DNA of 64,000 nt, from the NCBI RefSeq assembly GCF_001807265.1, contig NZ_KV788411.1:1-64000 (forward strand), in the 5' to 3' direction. Below, one piece after another: positions 21,123 to 31,892 of the stretch. Positions within the stretch are counted from its first letter, which is position 1; the number at the start of each line of letters is the position of its first letter. The notes beneath the pieces were generated by a model. The model had not been told where the DNA came from, made no database searches, and was given only the letters and a program-made list of their open reading frames with translations. Both the position numbers and the translations under genes were made by a program. The stretch is from Corynebacterium sp. HMSC05H05 (GTDB lineage: Bacteria; Actinomycetota; Actinomycetes; Mycobacteriales; Mycobacteriaceae).

Positions 21123-22163
21123 ATGGCAGAACGCAAGGGCGGCCTCGGCCGCGGACTGGCGGCGCTCATCCCGTCGGCGCCGTCGGACATCGACAAAAAC
21201 GGCAAAACCCCGGGCATCGGCGGCAGCGCCTCGGACGTGATTTTCGGGAAGCAAGCACCCAAGCCTGACGACGCACCAAAGGGTGCCCCCAAAAAAGTCC
21301 AGGGTGCCCCGACAGTGTCCGCCAAGCGCGACAAGGTGATCCAGCCCGTGCCGGTGGGCGCGCGCTACCAGGAGATCCCGGTCGGCCAGATCATCCCCAA
21401 CCCGAAGCAGCCGCGCCAGGTCTTCGACGAGGACGAGCTGGCCGAGCTGGTCCACTCCATCCGCGAGTTCGGCCTGCTCCAGCCCATCGTCGTGCGCGAC
21501 ACGCCTGAGGGCTTCGAGCTGATCATGGGCGAGCGGCGCTGGCGTGCCTCCTCCAAGGCCGGCCTGAAGCAGATCCCGGCGATCGTGCGCGAAACCTCCG
21601 ACGAGGACATGCTGCGCGACGCGCTGTTGGAGAACATCCACCGCGTCCAGCTCAACCCGCTCGAAGAGGCGGCCGCCTACCAGCAGCTCCTCGACGAGTT
21701 CGGCGTGACCCAGGAGCAGCTCGCCGACCGCCTGGGCCGCTCGCGTCCCGTGATCACCAACGCAATCCGCCTGCTCAACCTGCCCGTGGGCGTGCAACGG
21801 CGCGTCGCCGCCGGCGTGCTTTCCGCAGGTCACGCCCGTGCGCTGTTGGGCGTCAAGCTGGGCAACGACACCGCCGACGCCCAAGCCAAACTCGCCGACC
21901 GCATCATCGCCGAGGGCCTTTCCGTCCGCGCGACGGAAGAGGCCGTGTCCTTGATCAATTCAAACGGCAAGGTGCCGGACAAGCCGAAGCGCCAGCCCGC
22001 TCCGCAGCCGGAGTACCTCACCCGCGCCGCCGATTCGCTCGCCGATATTTGGGACACCAAGGTGTCGGTGACCATGGGCAAGCGCAAGGGCAAGATCGTG
22101 GTCGAGTTCGGCGACAAGGACGACTTTGAGCGCATCATGGGGCTCATCCAGGGCACCGACTAG
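21123..22163 (+). CDS. parB: Chromosome partitioning protein ParB (CTPase, parS-binding)
   Basis: A 346-residue ParB. The start is [14 protein letters not shown], a conserved opening segment. The N-terminal CTP-binding domain has [16 protein letters not shown] at about residues 135-150. The helix-turn-helix is [24 protein letters not shown] at about 198-221 in parts. The C-terminal dimerisation domain follows a variable linker. Its target, GTTTCACGTGAAAC, occurs six times further right. It overlaps the convergent cwlM stop by four bases. Confidence 0.97.
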   Translation: MAERKGGLGRGLAALIPSAPSDIDKNGKTPGIGGSASDVIFGKQAPKPDDAPKGAPKKVQGAPTVSAKRDKVIQPVPVGARYQEIPVGQIIPNPKQPRQVFDEDELAELVHSIREFGLLQPIVVRDTPEGFELIMGERRWRASSKAGLKQIPAIVRETSDEDMLRDALLENIHRVQLNPLEEAAAYQQLLDEFGVTQEQLADRLGRSRPVITNAIRLLNLPVGVQRRVAAGVLSAGHARALLGVKLGNDTADAQAKLADRIIAEGLSVRATEEAVSLINSNGKVPDKPKRQPAPQPEYLTRAADSLADIWDTKVSVTMGKRKGKIVVEFGDKDDFERIMGLIQGTD

Positions 22164-23338
22164 GCGTGCTTTTCCTCCCGCAGCAGCTCCTTGAAGGAGT
22201 AGGTGCCGGTGGGCCGGTTGTCGTGGTCGAGTAGATAGAGGCGCTTCACCGCCACCACGACGGCTTCGGCGATGGCGTCGCGCTCGTTGGGGTCGGTGAG
22301 GATGGCCAAGTCGCCCGGGTTGGTCAGGTAGCCGGCCACCAGCTCCACCGACGGCATCCGGGTCATGCGCAGCATCTCCCAGGTGCGGGCGTGGTTGCGG
22401 CAGTTCTGCAGCTGGGTGCGGGCGGCGACCTCTCGCTGGATGTAGCCGGACAGCGTCTCCCCGGTCAGCGACGAACTGCCCTTTTCGGACCCGAAGTAGA
22501 AGGTGGCCACGCCGTTGGCCTTCTCGTTCGGGTAGGAGTCCAGGCGCAGGGAGATGAGCAGGTCCGCCTTGAACCCGTTGGCCAGGTCGGCGCGCTGCTG
22601 GTTGGAGGGGTTGTCGCCGCGCGGGCGAGACAGGATGGTTTCCATGCCGGCGGCGACCATGCGGCCCTCAATACGCTGGGCCAAATCCCACAGGATCTCT
22701 TCCTCGGTGATGGGGCCGTACGGGCCGTCCACGACCAGGCCGCGGTCGGTGCCACCCAAGTCCGGGTCGATGACCACGCGCTTGCCGGTCAGGTTGGGGC
22801 CGGCCTGGCGCACGGTTTCGCGCTCGCGAATGGCCTGCGCGGAGCCGCCGGTGATGCGCCGGCCTAGCAGCGACAGGGCGTGCAGCGTGTCGGGGCCGCA
22901 CACGCCGTCGTCCTCCAGACCGGAGTTGAGCTGGTAGTTCATCAGCGACTCGTAGGTGCGCGGCCCGAACCGGCCGTCCACGCGGTGCGGGTAGAACCCC
23001 AGCTCGTGGAGCTGGGACTGCAGCTGCCGGACGTCGTCGCCGACCATCTCTTGGCCGGGCTGGTAGCTCAGCACGCGTGCGCCGAGGGTGTAGGACGCCT
23101 CGCGCAGTTCACGCAGCGTCGCCGAATCGATGGTCCCGGTGGGCACGATGCCGCGGGATTGTTGGAAGGCTTTGACGGCTTCGCACAGGATGTCGTCGTA
23201 AAGCATCTCGCCCTCGGTGAAGCGGCGGGTGGAGTCGATCTCGCCCTCGTAGCCGTCTATCAGGCCCAGGCGGGCTAAGGACATCCGGACCTCGGCGACC
23301 CGTGTGCTGGAGTCGCCAACGCGCAAAATGTCTTGCAT
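22160..23338 (-). CDS. cwlM: CwlM-like peptidoglycan regulator (amidase-3 fold, no signal peptide)
   Basis: A 392-residue protein with two N-terminal peptidoglycan-binding-1 repeats (about residues 1-75 and 90-150) and an amidase-3 domain (about 186-370). The canonical zinc motif DPGHGG reads [11 protein letters not shown] here, so the first zinc His is missing; the second segment [10 protein letters not shown] also lacks the usual His. No signal peptide is present. Mycobacterial CwlM, in the same neighbourhood (parB-cwlM-trxA-trxB-sigM-murJ), is a cytoplasmic activator of MurA and a MurJ partner rather than a hydrolase. The same role is inferred here. Confidence 0.85.
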   Translation of the reverse strand: MQDILRVGDSSTRVAEVRMSLARLGLIDGYEGEIDSTRRFTEGEMLYDDILCEAVKAFQQSRGIVPTGTIDSATLRELREASYTLGARVLSYQPGQEMVGDDVRQLQSQLHELGFYPHRVDGRFGPRTYESLMNYQLNSGLEDDGVCGPDTLHALSLLGRRITGGSAQAIRERETVRQAGPNLTGKRVVIDPDLGGTDRGLVVDGPYGPITEEEILWDLAQRIEGRMVAAGMETILSRPRGDNPSNQQRADLANGFKADLLISLRLDSYPNEKANGVATFYFGSEKGSSSLTGETLSGYIQREVAARTQLQNCRNHARTWEMLRMTRMPSVELVAGYLTNPGDLAILTDPNERDAIAEAVVVAVKRLYLLDHDNRPTGTYSFKELLREEKHA

Positions 23339-23384
23339 GCGGGCCTTTCTATTCGGATGGACAGGGAGTTCAGTCTACGCGCCG

Positions 23385-23708
23385 CTAGAGCTGCGCCTGA
23401 ATCTTGGAGACGATCTCGGACTTCGGGCGCAGGCCGACGAACTCGTCGACCTTCTTGCCGCCCTTGAACAACAGGACGGTGGGGATGGACATGACCTGGA
23501 ACATGGCGCCGAGCGCGCGCTCGTTGTCCACGTTGACCTTGGCTACCTTGACTTGGCCGTCCATCTCGTCGGCGATCTCGTCGAGCAGCGGGGAGAGCTT
23601 GCGGCAGGGGCCGCACCACTCCGCCCAGAAGTCCACGAGCACCGGGGTGTCCGACTCGATGACCTCGTTTTTAAAGGTTGCTTGGGTCACATCAACTGGT
23701 GCGTTCAT
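23385..23708 (-). CDS. trxA: Thioredoxin
   Basis: A 107-residue thioredoxin with the active site WCGPC at about residues 31-35 and the cis-Pro segment IPTVLLFKGG at about 76. It reduces protein disulphides using electrons from the adjacent TrxB. The genes are 9 bases apart (trxB first) and follow sigM. Confidence 0.97.
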   Translation of the reverse strand: MNAPVDVTQATFKNEVIESDTPVLVDFWAEWCGPCRKLSPLLDEIADEMDGQVKVAKVNVDNERALGAMFQVMSIPTVLLFKGGKKVDEFVGLRPKSEIVSKIQAQL

Positions 23709-23717
23709 GCCGACAGT

Positions 23718-24719
23718 CTACAGCGCCGCCAGGTAGTGCTGTGCGTCCAGCGCGGCGCGGCAGCCGGCGCCCGCGGCGGTGATGGCTTGGCGGTAGGTTT
23801 TGTCCACCAGGTCGCCGCACGCGAACACGCCTTCAACGCTCGTGCTTGTCGACGGCTCCGCCACCTCAACGTAACCCCCCTCGTCCACGGCCACCTGGCC
23901 CTCCAGGAAGCCGGAGCGCGGGTCGTGGCCGATGGCGACGAACAGCGCGGTGGCGTCCAGCACGCTCTCCTCGCCGGTGACGACGTTGCGGATGTTCAGC
24001 CCGCCGACCTTGCCGTCTGCCTCCACCACGGAGTCCACGACGGTGTTGGTGAGGAACTCGATCTTCTCGTTCTCCCGGGCGCGCTCGAGCATGATCTTGG
24101 AGGCGCGGAAGTTCTCCGAGCGGTGGATGAGGGTGACCTTGGAGCCGAACTTGGTCAGGAAGGTCGCCTCCTCCATGGCGGAGTCGCCGCCGCCGACGAC
24201 GGCGATGTGCTGGTCCTTGAAGAAGAAGCCGTCGCAGGTCGCGCAGGTGGACACCCCGCGGCCGGTCAGCTCCGCCTCGCCCGGGATGCCCAGGTGGCGC
24301 GGTGCGGCGCCGGTGGCGAGGATGACGGCGCGGGCCTGGAAGACCTCGTCGTCCACGACGACCTTCTTGATGTCGCCGGAAAAGTCCACGGAATCCACCA
24401 GCTCCTGGCGCAGGTCCGCGCCGAACTTCTCGGCCTGGGCGCGCATGTTCGCCATGAGGTCCGGGCCCATGATGCCGTCTTCGAAGCCGGGGAAGTTTTC
24501 CACCTCGGTGGTGTTCATCAGCTCGCCGCCGTACTCGTAGCCCTCGAACAAGAGCGGTTTCAGCTCGGCGCGGGCGGCGTAGAGGGCGGCGGTGTAGCCG
24601 GAGGGCCCGGAGCCGACGATGATCAGGTCGTGCACCTCGTCGGTGCTGGTGGTGGCGGCTGCGGCAGCGGGTGCCGCATCAGTTTGCGGGGTGACAAAGT
24701 TGAAGCCGGGGGAAGTCAT
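23718..24719 (-). CDS. trxB: Thioredoxin reductase
   Basis: A 333-residue FAD/NADPH enzyme. FAD motif [18 protein letters not shown] begins at about residue 34, the redox-active centre CATCDG at about 161, and the NADPH motif [13 protein letters not shown] follows. An N-terminal Ala/Thr-rich extension of about 30 residues is unusual but in frame with the ATG at 24719. It is 11 bases downstream of sigM. Confidence 0.96.
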   Translation of the reverse strand: MTSPGFNFVTPQTDAAPAAAAATTSTDEVHDLIIVGSGPSGYTAALYAARAELKPLLFEGYEYGGELMNTTEVENFPGFEDGIMGPDLMANMRAQAEKFGADLRQELVDSVDFSGDIKKVVVDDEVFQARAVILATGAAPRHLGIPGEAELTGRGVSTCATCDGFFFKDQHIAVVGGGDSAMEEATFLTKFGSKVTLIHRSENFRASKIMLERARENEKIEFLTNTVVDSVVEADGKVGGLNIRNVVTGEESVLDATALFVAIGHDPRSGFLEGQVAVDEGGYVEVAEPSTSTSVEGVFACGDLVDKTYRQAITAAGAGCRAALDAQHYLAAL

Positions 24720-24730
24720 GGTTGCAGATC

Positions 24731-25294
24731 TTAGCGCGCCGGCGCCGCCTCCCCTATCGCCGCGGCGATGGCCTCGCGCGCCCGGTAGCGGCGCGACTTC
24801 ACGGTGCCCGGTTGTACCCCGAGTTCGGCCGCGGCGTCGCCGACGCTCATGCCCGCGACGTCGATGAGCCAGAGGGCTTTGCGCTGCGCCTGCGGCAGCA
24901 CCGCCAGTGCCTGGCGCATGGCCATGGTGCGCTCCATGTTCTCCATCGGGTTGTAGGCGAGGTACTTGTTCGCGTCGATGTCGACGGTGTCGTTGTCGTC
25001 CAAGCTGTACTGCGCGCCGGCGCGGCCGTCCTTGCGCTGGTGGTCTATCGCCGCGTTGATGGTCATGCGGTGCAGCCACGTGGACAGCTTCGCTTCCCCG
25101 CGGTAGGTGTGCATGCTGCGCGCCGCTTTGAACAGGGCGTCTTGGACGATGTCCTGGGCGTCTTGCTCGTTGCGCGCGAAGTTGCGGGCCGCGAAGTACA
25201 TGCGCTTGCGGTGGCGCCGCACGATGAGCGCGAAGGCCTGCCGGTCCCCTCCCAGGTAGTTCGCCACCAGCTGTCTGTCGTTGATGTAGTCCAT
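24731..25294 (-). CDS. sigM: ECF RNA polymerase sigma factor, SigM-type
   Basis: A 187-residue ECF sigma factor. Region 2 holds [17 protein letters not shown] and [19 protein letters not shown] (about residues 24-60); the segment [19 protein letters not shown] follows. Region 4 contains the helix-turn-helix [25 protein letters not shown] at about 150-174. In mycobacteria and corynebacteria SigM responds to disulphide and redox stress and controls trxB-trxA, which lie immediately downstream. The mycobacterial anti-sigma gene rsmA, normally between sigM and trxB, is absent (11-base gap). Confidence 0.9.
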   Translation of the reverse strand: MDYINDRQLVANYLGGDRQAFALIVRRHRKRMYFAARNFARNEQDAQDIVQDALFKAARSMHTYRGEAKLSTWLHRMTINAAIDHQRKDGRAGAQYSLDDNDTVDIDANKYLAYNPMENMERTMAMRQALAVLPQAQRKALWLIDVAGMSVGDAAAELGVQPGTVKSRRYRAREAIAAAIGEAAPAR

Positions 25295-25366
25295 TGTCCC
25301 CCCAAAAATTCAGTTGTCCCCACTATGCCCCGGCCCAGGGGCCCTGCCCAGGGCCGGGTGCGCATT

Positions 25367-28300
25367 TCAGTGGACAACCACGTGGCCCACCAGCGAGACG
25401 TTCTTCACATCCGTCTCACCGGCGACCTTCAGCACCACACGCAACAGCGGTTCGTTGGTCTCCACGTCGGCGCTGATCTGGCCGCCCCGCAGCTTGCCCT
25501 CTGCGATGACGGGCGGGTGCGCGGTCTCCTGCTCTGCTGGCACGCCGTAGAGGGTGTAGTTGGCGGAACCGGAGGCGTCGATAAGCACTTGCTCAAGCGT
25601 GAACGCCGAGCCGTCCTCGGGGGTGAACTGCACGGAGCTGTCGTCCAGGACCTCCATGGTCAGCGGGCCGATCACCACCGGCATGTCCGCGTCGCGAGTG
25701 GTGGTCGTGGGCGCGGCCGACGGGCGGTCCACCACGTTCTCACCGGAGACGAAGTCCACCAGGTAGGTGGTGAGCACGCCCACCAGCGCCGCCGCGATCA
25801 CGGCGGCGAAGGTGAGCAGGCCGATGGTCACCGGGCCCATGGTGCGTCCGCCGAAGCCGCCGCGCAGCTCGTCGGGGTCCTCCACGTGCTCGACAACCGG
25901 CTCGACCGGCTCGTAGATCTCCACCACCGGGATCTCGTCCGTCGGCGCGTCCTCGTTGGGCACCGGCAGGTTCGCCGCCTCAAACAGGGCGCGCTCGATG
26001 TCGCGGAAGGCGGCCTGGTCCACCGCGTCCGCGTCCACGAGCGCGCGGGTGCGGGCGGTGACGTCGTCCAGGTCGTCGGAGCTGACGTTGCTGGTCAAAA
26101 GCGTCAGCGCGGAGGCGAAGGACTCCGCGTCCGTGGCCGGGGTGGCGTCCGGGAGCACCACCGGGAACGCCAGACGGACGTGCCCCTCGTGGTCGATGCG
26201 CAGTTGCTGGCGGTTGTCCAGCCCCAGCGGGACCTCCGCCTCGTGCGCCGCCGCCATCGCGCCGGCCAGGGGTGCCAGCGCGTTGGCCACGGCCTCGGTG
26301 TGCAACGTCTGACCGGACTCCGCGACGGCCTTGACCGAAGAGCCCTCGACCCAGTCCGCCACCACCAGGGCGCCGGAGCGGTAGGACAGGATCTCAATGT
26401 TTTCCGCCACTGCCGGCAGCTCCAGCTTGGCCAGCTTGCGGGTGCGCCGCGCCACGCCGGCGGCCTTCAGCGCCGCCTCGCGCGGGGTGGCCGGGGCCAT
26501 CGGCGCGGAGCCCGTGGTGTCCACGAACGTCAGCGCCACGTTGCGGCCGGTGGCCACCTCACGCGCCTGCCAGAAGCGTGCGCCGGTGCTGGCGCCGTGG
26601 TCGCGGATCAGGCGGAAGCGACCGTCGGACACGCCCGCGCCCGGCACCAGGCGCGGCCCGCGGACCACACCGGCAGACATCGGTGGCGGCACCGGGGAGG
26701 CGTTGAAGGTGTCGGCGGCGAGGAACTGGTTGGACACGTCCCGGGGGTCCACCTCGCCCACCTCGAGCGCACGGTCCTCGTCCGGGCGGATGAAGCGGCT
26801 TAAGCCCGGGATGCGTTGCAGGGCGCGGCCCAGGTTCTGCACCTCGGGCAGCTTGGAGCGGGACAGCACCAGGCCGGTGACCACCAAAAACAGCACGCCG
26901 AGCATGGCCACCTCGATCAGGTTGCCCAGGCTGGGGGCACCGATGAGGCGTCCGATGGCTTCTGGCAGGTGCAGGCCGGCGACGTCGCGAAGCAGCCAGC
27001 GCACACCGAAGATCACCGCAACACCTACAAGTGCCGCAGCCACTGCCCAGATGGAGGTGCGCAGCACGTCGCTGGAGCGCAGGGTGCCCAGCTTGCGGCG
27101 CAGAAGCAGCGCGCCGATGAGCGCGCCGGCGACGAAGCCGAAGCCGTTGGCGGCGCCGAGCAGCACCACCACGTGGCTGGGGTCCTGCGCGATGTACGGC
27201 GCGAGCGCGGACAGCAGGATCTTCGTGCCGGTGATGCCGGCGATGATGAACGTGGGCGTCCACGCTTCCTCGCGGGCGTAGAACACGCGCAGGTGCAGCA
27301 TCACCAGCGCGTACGGGATCAGGGTGAACGAGGACGCGGAGATGGTCAGGCCCAGCAGGTGCGCGGCCTGGGGGCTGAACGAGCCGTAGGCGAACAGGGC
27401 GTGGGCGATGTCGGGGCCCAGCGCCGTCATGAAGATGATGATGGGGATCAGCGCGATGAACGTCAGCTTCGTGCCCATGGTCAGGTCCGCCACCACGGCA
27501 GCGTCGTCGCCGTCCGCGGCGTTGCGGGACATGCGCGGCATGATCGCGGTGAGCAGTGTGACGCCGATGATGCCGTACGGCATCTGCAGCAGCATCCAGT
27601 GCTGCTGGTAGATAAACTGCGCCGCCGCGTCCGCGTCGAACGCGATGCGGCTGGTGATGACGTAGCCGAACTGGCTGATCGCCACGTAGGTGATGATCGC
27701 AAGCGCCATGCCGCCGAACTGCTTGAGGCGCTCGTCGATGCCCCACAGCGGCCGCAGGTCGATGCCGAGCTTGCGCAGCGCGGGCAGCATGATCAGGCAC
27801 TGCACCACCACACCAGCCGTGGTGCCAAGGCCCAGCAGGAGCACGTGCGGATTGCTTATCGACGTCGGTGCGGCCGGGTTCAGCTGCCCCGGCAGCGCCA
27901 TGTACGCCACGAGCACGGCGATGGAGACGACGTTGTTGGCCACCGGAGCCCAGGCGCCGGGCCGGAAGTGCTCCTTCGTGTTCAGGATGGCCATGAACAG
28001 GGAGAACATGCCGTAGAAGAAGATCTGCGGCAGCACCAAGAACGCGAACGAGGTGGTTTGGACGAGGTTGCCTTGGGAGTCCTCGTCCATCATCATCCTG
28101 GTCAACAGCGGCGCTGCCGCCACGGCGACGACGGTGACCACCGTCATCAGCGTCAGGGTCAGCGTGAACAGGCGGCGGATGAACGCCGCGCCGTGGTCCG
28201 CGTCCTCCTTCTCCGCGCGCACCAAGACCGGCACCACCAGGGCGGTGAGCACGGAGCCGAGCACGATCTCCGTGATCAGGTTGGGAAGCGTGTTGGCGGT

Positions 28301-28672
28301 GTTGAAGGACGCCGCCACGACCTCGCCGAGCGCCGCGCCAATGAGTACGGTGCGGATGAAACCGGTGATGCGGGAGATCAGGGTTGCCACGGCCATGGAG
28401 CCGGTGGCGCGCACGACCTTCTCCCCTCCCTCGGCGGGCTCCTCCTCGGCTGCCTGCGGCTCGGCGACAGCGACCGCCGCTGTGCCTGCCGCTACCGTGT
28501 CGGCGGTCTGCGGCGGGGCGATGGTCTCGCCCTTGGGGCTGGTGGTCAGCAGCGACTTATCCGGCGCGCCGTCCTCGAGCTCCTCGCGCGCCGGTTTGGT
28601 TTCGCGCGGCGCCGGCACCGGCGCTGGCGGCGCTGGCGTGACAATGCGCCGACGCAGTCCCTGTTCCGTCAC
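25367..28672 (-). CDS. murJ: Lipid II flippase MurJ with C-terminal pseudokinase-like and extracytoplasmic domains
   Basis: A 1101-residue protein. A Pro/Glu-rich cytoplasmic N-terminus (about 1-85) leads into a MviN/MurJ core with many membrane helices (about 90-570). A kinase-like region without clear catalytic residues follows (about 680-900; RLIRDHGASTGARFWQAREVATGRNVALTFVD opens it, in parts). Next are a single membrane helix (about 935-960) and an extracytoplasmic C-terminal domain of about 130 residues. This matches mycobacterial MviN, whose pseudokinase is phosphorylated by PknB and bound by FhaA. It flips lipid II across the membrane. It overlaps the next upstream gene by 4 bases. 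Confidence 0.93.
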   Translation of the reverse strand: MTEQGLRRRIVTPAPPAPVPAPRETKPAREELEDGAPDKSLLTTSPKGETIAPPQTADTVAAGTAAVAVAEPQAAEEEPAEGGEKVVRATGSMAVATLISRITGFIRTVLIGAALGEVVAASFNTANTLPNLITEIVLGSVLTALVVPVLVRAEKEDADHGAAFIRRLFTLTLTLMTVVTVVAVAAAPLLTRMMMDEDSQGNLVQTTSFAFLVLPQIFFYGMFSLFMAILNTKEHFRPGAWAPVANNVVSIAVLVAYMALPGQLNPAAPTSISNPHVLLLGLGTTAGVVVQCLIMLPALRKLGIDLRPLWGIDERLKQFGGMALAIITYVAISQFGYVITSRIAFDADAAAQFIYQQHWMLLQMPYGIIGVTLLTAIMPRMSRNAADGDDAAVVADLTMGTKLTFIALIPIIIFMTALGPDIAHALFAYGSFSPQAAHLLGLTISASSFTLIPYALVMLHLRVFYAREEAWTPTFIIAGITGTKILLSALAPYIAQDPSHVVVLLGAANGFGFVAGALIGALLLRRKLGTLRSSDVLRTSIWAVAAALVGVAVIFGVRWLLRDVAGLHLPEAIGRLIGAPSLGNLIEVAMLGVLFLVVTGLVLSRSKLPEVQNLGRALQRIPGLSRFIRPDEDRALEVGEVDPRDVSNQFLAADTFNASPVPPPMSAGVVRGPRLVPGAGVSDGRFRLIRDHGASTGARFWQAREVATGRNVALTFVDTTGSAPMAPATPREAALKAAGVARRTRKLAKLELPAVAENIEILSYRSGALVVADWVEGSSVKAVAESGQTLHTEAVANALAPLAGAMAAAHEAEVPLGLDNRQQLRIDHEGHVRLAFPVVLPDATPATDAESFASALTLLTSNVSSDDLDDVTARTRALVDADAVDQAAFRDIERALFEAANLPVPNEDAPTDEIPVVEIYEPVEPVVEHVEDPDELRGGFGGRTMGPVTIGLLTFAAVIAAALVGVLTTYLVDFVSGENVVDRPSAAPTTTTRDADMPVVIGPLTMEVLDDSSVQFTPEDGSAFTLEQVLIDASGSANYTLYGVPAEQETAHPPVIAEGKLRGGQISADVETNEPLLRVVLKVAGETDVKNVSLVGHVVVH

Positions 28673-31089
28673 TTGGTTCTCCGATTCTTACGTCTGCTGG
28701 CTTCTGGTTCTGGGTCGCTGTCTTTCGGCGGGCTGCCCCGCGCGCCGCGCAGCGCGATCACCACCAGCAGCCCAGCCAGCACCAGCGCTGCGACGGCCAA
28801 CCAGCGCCCCACCGTGAACCGCGTGGTGCGCACGGCGATGTCCACCGGCTGCGAGATCGGCTGCCCGTTCGAGCTGGCCAGGTACAGGTTCAGGTCTGTG
28901 CTGCGGGACGTTTCCGGCAGGTCCGCGGTCATCTGCACCGTGACCGAACCGCGGGCCGGGATGCGCAGCACCCCGGGCACGTGCAGGCGGGCGTCCGCCG
29001 GCCCGGAGAAGTTGATGGAAGTCTCCACCGGCAGCGGCAGCCCGTTGCGGGCCACGATCAAGAGTGGGCTGGAGTTGGAGGTGCGGGTGTAGACGTTGCC
29101 CGGCGGGATCAGGTCCACCGCGGAGCGCAGGTTCCCCAGCGCGGCGCGGGAGGCGCCGAGGCGCTCGCTGGTGGCCTCCACCGCGTCGCTGTAGCGCGAT
29201 TTGGCGCGCCGCTCGCCGATGGACAGCGCCTGCAGCAGGTCCCGGCGCAGCGGCAGGGTGAACCCGTAGCGCGTCAGCGCAATGCCGGGGTCCGGCACCA
29301 TCAGCCCGGTCAGGTCGTTGATGAACCCGGCCTGCTGGGTCACCTGCAGCACCTCCGCATCGGTGAACGCGGTGGGGTCCGTGTGCTCCCCCGGCTCACT
29401 CGCCGGCGCGACATCGGCCGGCGCTTCGAGGTAGGTGCCAAACGCCATGGGGTGCGCCGCGGCTCCGGTGACCAGCTCCGCCACGGTGCCCAGCACTGCG
29501 GCGGCGGTGTCCGCGTCCCAGTTCGTGGGCGGGGCGACCAGGATCGGCTCCGGCTGCTCCTCGGACTCTTCCGTCACCCAGGCTGACTGGGTGGCCAGGC
29601 GCACCGCGGCGGCGGCGTTGGTGTCGCGCGCGGCCTTGGAGTCCACGGCGTAGTTGTAGCGCAGGTTTTCCTCGGAGAAGCCGGTGGTCTCTGGGTCTAC
29701 GCCGGTGGCGGCTAGCACGGTGGCCAGGGAGGACTGGTAGCCCACCGTCATCACACCGGGCGCGATCCAGCCGTAGTTCCTGCCTGGCGCGGCGGCCAGC
29801 ACGCGCACGGGCTGCTGCGGCGCGGGTGCGGCTGCACCGGAAAGGTCCGCCATGTCTGCGCGCTCCAGGGCGCTTTCAGCCCCGTCGTGCTCTTCCTGCA
29901 CGCCGGCCGCCTCCGCGCGCTCCCACGCGGCCTGCATGCCTTCGTCCATGACGGTGGAGCGTGAGTGGTCCGCCCAGCCCAGCGCCGGCGCGGTGCCGTC
30001 CTCGACGTATCCAGTGCCCGTGACCACGGTGTTGAGCGTGCCGGCGGTGCCCAGTACGCGCTGCAGCACGAACGGCCCGCGTTCCACGGCCTCGCGCATG
30101 AGCCACTTGTCGCCGGTGCGCGCCACGGCGTTCAAGTCCGCGTTCGCCCACGGCAGCGAGACCACGCAGCCGGTGGCGGCGATGTGGCGTACCTTGTCCA
30201 GCCACACCTTCGCGTCCTCCGCGCCAGTGCCGGGCTCGCCGTCGGGGGCGGCCTCCCCTCCCCAGGAGTCGCGCAGACGCTTCGGTTCCTCCACCACGGC
30301 GGGGCGTTCGTCGTCGACGGTGTAGCCGTGTTGCATGCGTTCCACGGTGTCCACCAGCGCCGGGTCCAGCGCCACGCAGGTGGCGTAGCCAACTTCCGGC
30401 GTTTGCGCCGCGTCGATGTACTGGTCCACCAGTTGGCTCAGCCGACCTTCGGGCGCGAGTTGCCCGGCCAGCGAGTCGTTCGCCAGCACCAGCGGCTGCG
30501 TTTCGGGCGCCTCGCCGGTCTCGCCGGGCAGGATGTCCACGGGCGCGGTCACCGGGTACAGCGCGGTCAGCTCTGCGGCACGGATGTCATCGCGCACGCC
30601 TCTGACACCCATATGGAAGCGGTCGGTGTCGAGGGGGGCACCGGAGGCGTCGAGAAGCTGCAGCATGATGGGGTACGTGCCCACATCCGGCAGGTCGAGG
30701 CCCAAGTCCATCTCGAGCTCCAGCGAGTCGCCGGGGGCCAATTGCCTATCGACGTCACGCGCGTCCCCCACCACCCCATACTCCTGCGGGCCAGCGATGG
30801 TGGCGTAGCGCTGCTCCATCACCGAGGCCACCGCCGAGGCGCGGCGCGGGACCACGCTCAAACCCTCGAGCGGGTCGTCGGAGTGGTTGGTCACGCGAAG
30901 TTTCACGTGAAACGGATCGTGCGCGGAGATGGCGTGCGGTGCCTCGAGGACCTCCACGCTCGCCTGCTCGCCCTCGGACGGGCGCACGGTCAGGTTCGCC
31001 CACTGCTCCGTCACCTCCGGGTTATCCGGCGCCAGGGGCACGGCGGGGGCGGCGAGCACGACGGCAGCCAGCGCGGCGTACCGGTTCAT
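28669..31089 (-). CDS. DUF6049-type large secreted, membrane-anchored protein
   Basis: An 806-residue protein with an N-terminal signal peptide ([16 protein letters not shown]) and a single C-terminal membrane helix [20 protein letters not shown] followed by a basic tail. The exported part has a beta-rich first domain and an immunoglobulin-like last domain ending before the helix. Position and architecture match the conserved actinobacterial gene upstream of murJ (DUF6049; Rv3909-like). The function is unknown, presumably in envelope assembly with MurJ. A parS site (30900-30913) lies inside its coding sequence. Confidence 0.8.
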   Translation of the reverse strand: MNRYAALAAVVLAAPAVPLAPDNPEVTEQWANLTVRPSEGEQASVEVLEAPHAISAHDPFHVKLRVTNHSDDPLEGLSVVPRRASAVASVMEQRYATIAGPQEYGVVGDARDVDRQLAPGDSLELEMDLGLDLPDVGTYPIMLQLLDASGAPLDTDRFHMGVRGVRDDIRAAELTALYPVTAPVDILPGETGEAPETQPLVLANDSLAGQLAPEGRLSQLVDQYIDAAQTPEVGYATCVALDPALVDTVERMQHGYTVDDERPAVVEEPKRLRDSWGGEAAPDGEPGTGAEDAKVWLDKVRHIAATGCVVSLPWANADLNAVARTGDKWLMREAVERGPFVLQRVLGTAGTLNTVVTGTGYVEDGTAPALGWADHSRSTVMDEGMQAAWERAEAAGVQEEHDGAESALERADMADLSGAAAPAPQQPVRVLAAAPGRNYGWIAPGVMTVGYQSSLATVLAATGVDPETTGFSEENLRYNYAVDSKAARDTNAAAAVRLATQSAWVTEESEEQPEPILVAPPTNWDADTAAAVLGTVAELVTGAAAHPMAFGTYLEAPADVAPASEPGEHTDPTAFTDAEVLQVTQQAGFINDLTGLMVPDPGIALTRYGFTLPLRRDLLQALSIGERRAKSRYSDAVEATSERLGASRAALGNLRSAVDLIPPGNVYTRTSNSSPLLIVARNGLPLPVETSINFSGPADARLHVPGVLRIPARGSVTVQMTADLPETSRSTDLNLYLASSNGQPISQPVDIAVRTTRFTVGRWLAVAALVLAGLLVVIALRGARGSPPKDSDPEPEASRRKNRRTK
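30900..30913. other. parS site 1
   Basis: GTTTCACGTGAAAC, the 14-base core of the ParB-binding palindrome, inside the DUF6049 gene. Confidence 0.93.
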
Positions 31090-31829
31090 CGCGGAGTTGC
31101 CCTTCCGGCCTTCTTTTCCTTCCTGGCCAGATCCGGCATCCGGTCGTACGCGATGCGGGCGAGCTTGCGCTCATCGGCGTAGGCGAGGTGCTCCATCAGG
31201 TCGCTCATGGGCACCCACGCCACCTCAGTGACCTCCGGGTCTTCGTCGTTGAACACGCCGTCGACGTACCGCAGCAGGTTGTGGTGCACCGTCTTGTGGA
31301 TGCGCACGCCGTCGGAGACGAACCAGTAGTCGATCGTGCCCAAGGTGTCGAAGGCCTCGCCGGTGATCCCGGTTTCCTCCCACACCTCGCGCTGCGCGGT
31401 GACCCACTGGTGCTCGCCGTTTTCCACGTGGCCCTTCGGCATGGACCACAGCAGCCGCCCGCGACGGTCCAGGCGCCCGATGAGCGCGACGTAAATGCGG
31501 CTCATGTCCACCTTGCCGTCCTTGCCCACGGCCTCAGCCATGCCGGAGACCACCAGGCCGCCAGCCGAGGTCTCGTCGCGCGTCTCTATGGACGAATCAT
31601 GCCTGTTCTGGTACTGCGACCTGCGACGATTGTGCTGCTTGCGCCCGCCGCGGGAGTTCTTCCCGCGGCGGTTGTTCCGCTTCCGCTTCGGCTTGTCTCC
31701 CTGTTGCTGTTGCTGCTCGGCGGGTTTGCCCCCGCGCCGGCGCCGCGGCCGGCGCTTACCGCCGCCGGAGCCCCCCTTGCCGTTGGAGGGCCCCGGAACC
31801 GGGCGCTGGTTGTCACTCATTCGTGTCAT
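31086..31829 (-). CDS. NUDIX hydrolase with basic low-complexity N-terminus
   Basis: A 247-residue protein. The first ~80 residues are Arg/Lys/Gly/Gln-rich (a Q5 run and several RRRR or KRKR clusters), suggesting nucleic-acid binding. The NUDIX domain follows: box [22 protein letters not shown] at about residues 138-159 in parts, with REVWEETG intact. It corresponds by position to mycobacterial MutT4 (divergent from pcnA). The ATG at 31829 is preferred; ATG 31820 is nearly as good. It overlaps the DUF6049 gene by four bases. The substrate is unknown. Confidence 0.85.
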   Translation of the reverse strand: MTRMSDNQRPVPGPSNGKGGSGGGKRRPRRRRGGKPAEQQQQQGDKPKRKRNNRRGKNSRGGRKQHNRRRSQYQNRHDSSIETRDETSAGGLVVSGMAEAVGKDGKVDMSRIYVALIGRLDRRGRLLWSMPKGHVENGEHQWVTAQREVWEETGITGEAFDTLGTIDYWFVSDGVRIHKTVHHNLLRYVDGVFNDEDPEVTEVAWVPMSDLMEHLAYADERKLARIAYDRMPDLARKEKKAGRATPR

Positions 31830-31892
31830 GCTATCGGTCTTTCGGCCGGTTGTGGTACTTCCCGCGCGGGGGTGGCGGGTATCGTGTCCCGG

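Noticed and set aside
24722-29092. Long plus-strand open frames opposite sigM, murJ and the DUF6049 gene
   Set aside because: Antisense shadows; murJ and its neighbours on the minus strand have clear motifs and coupled starts.
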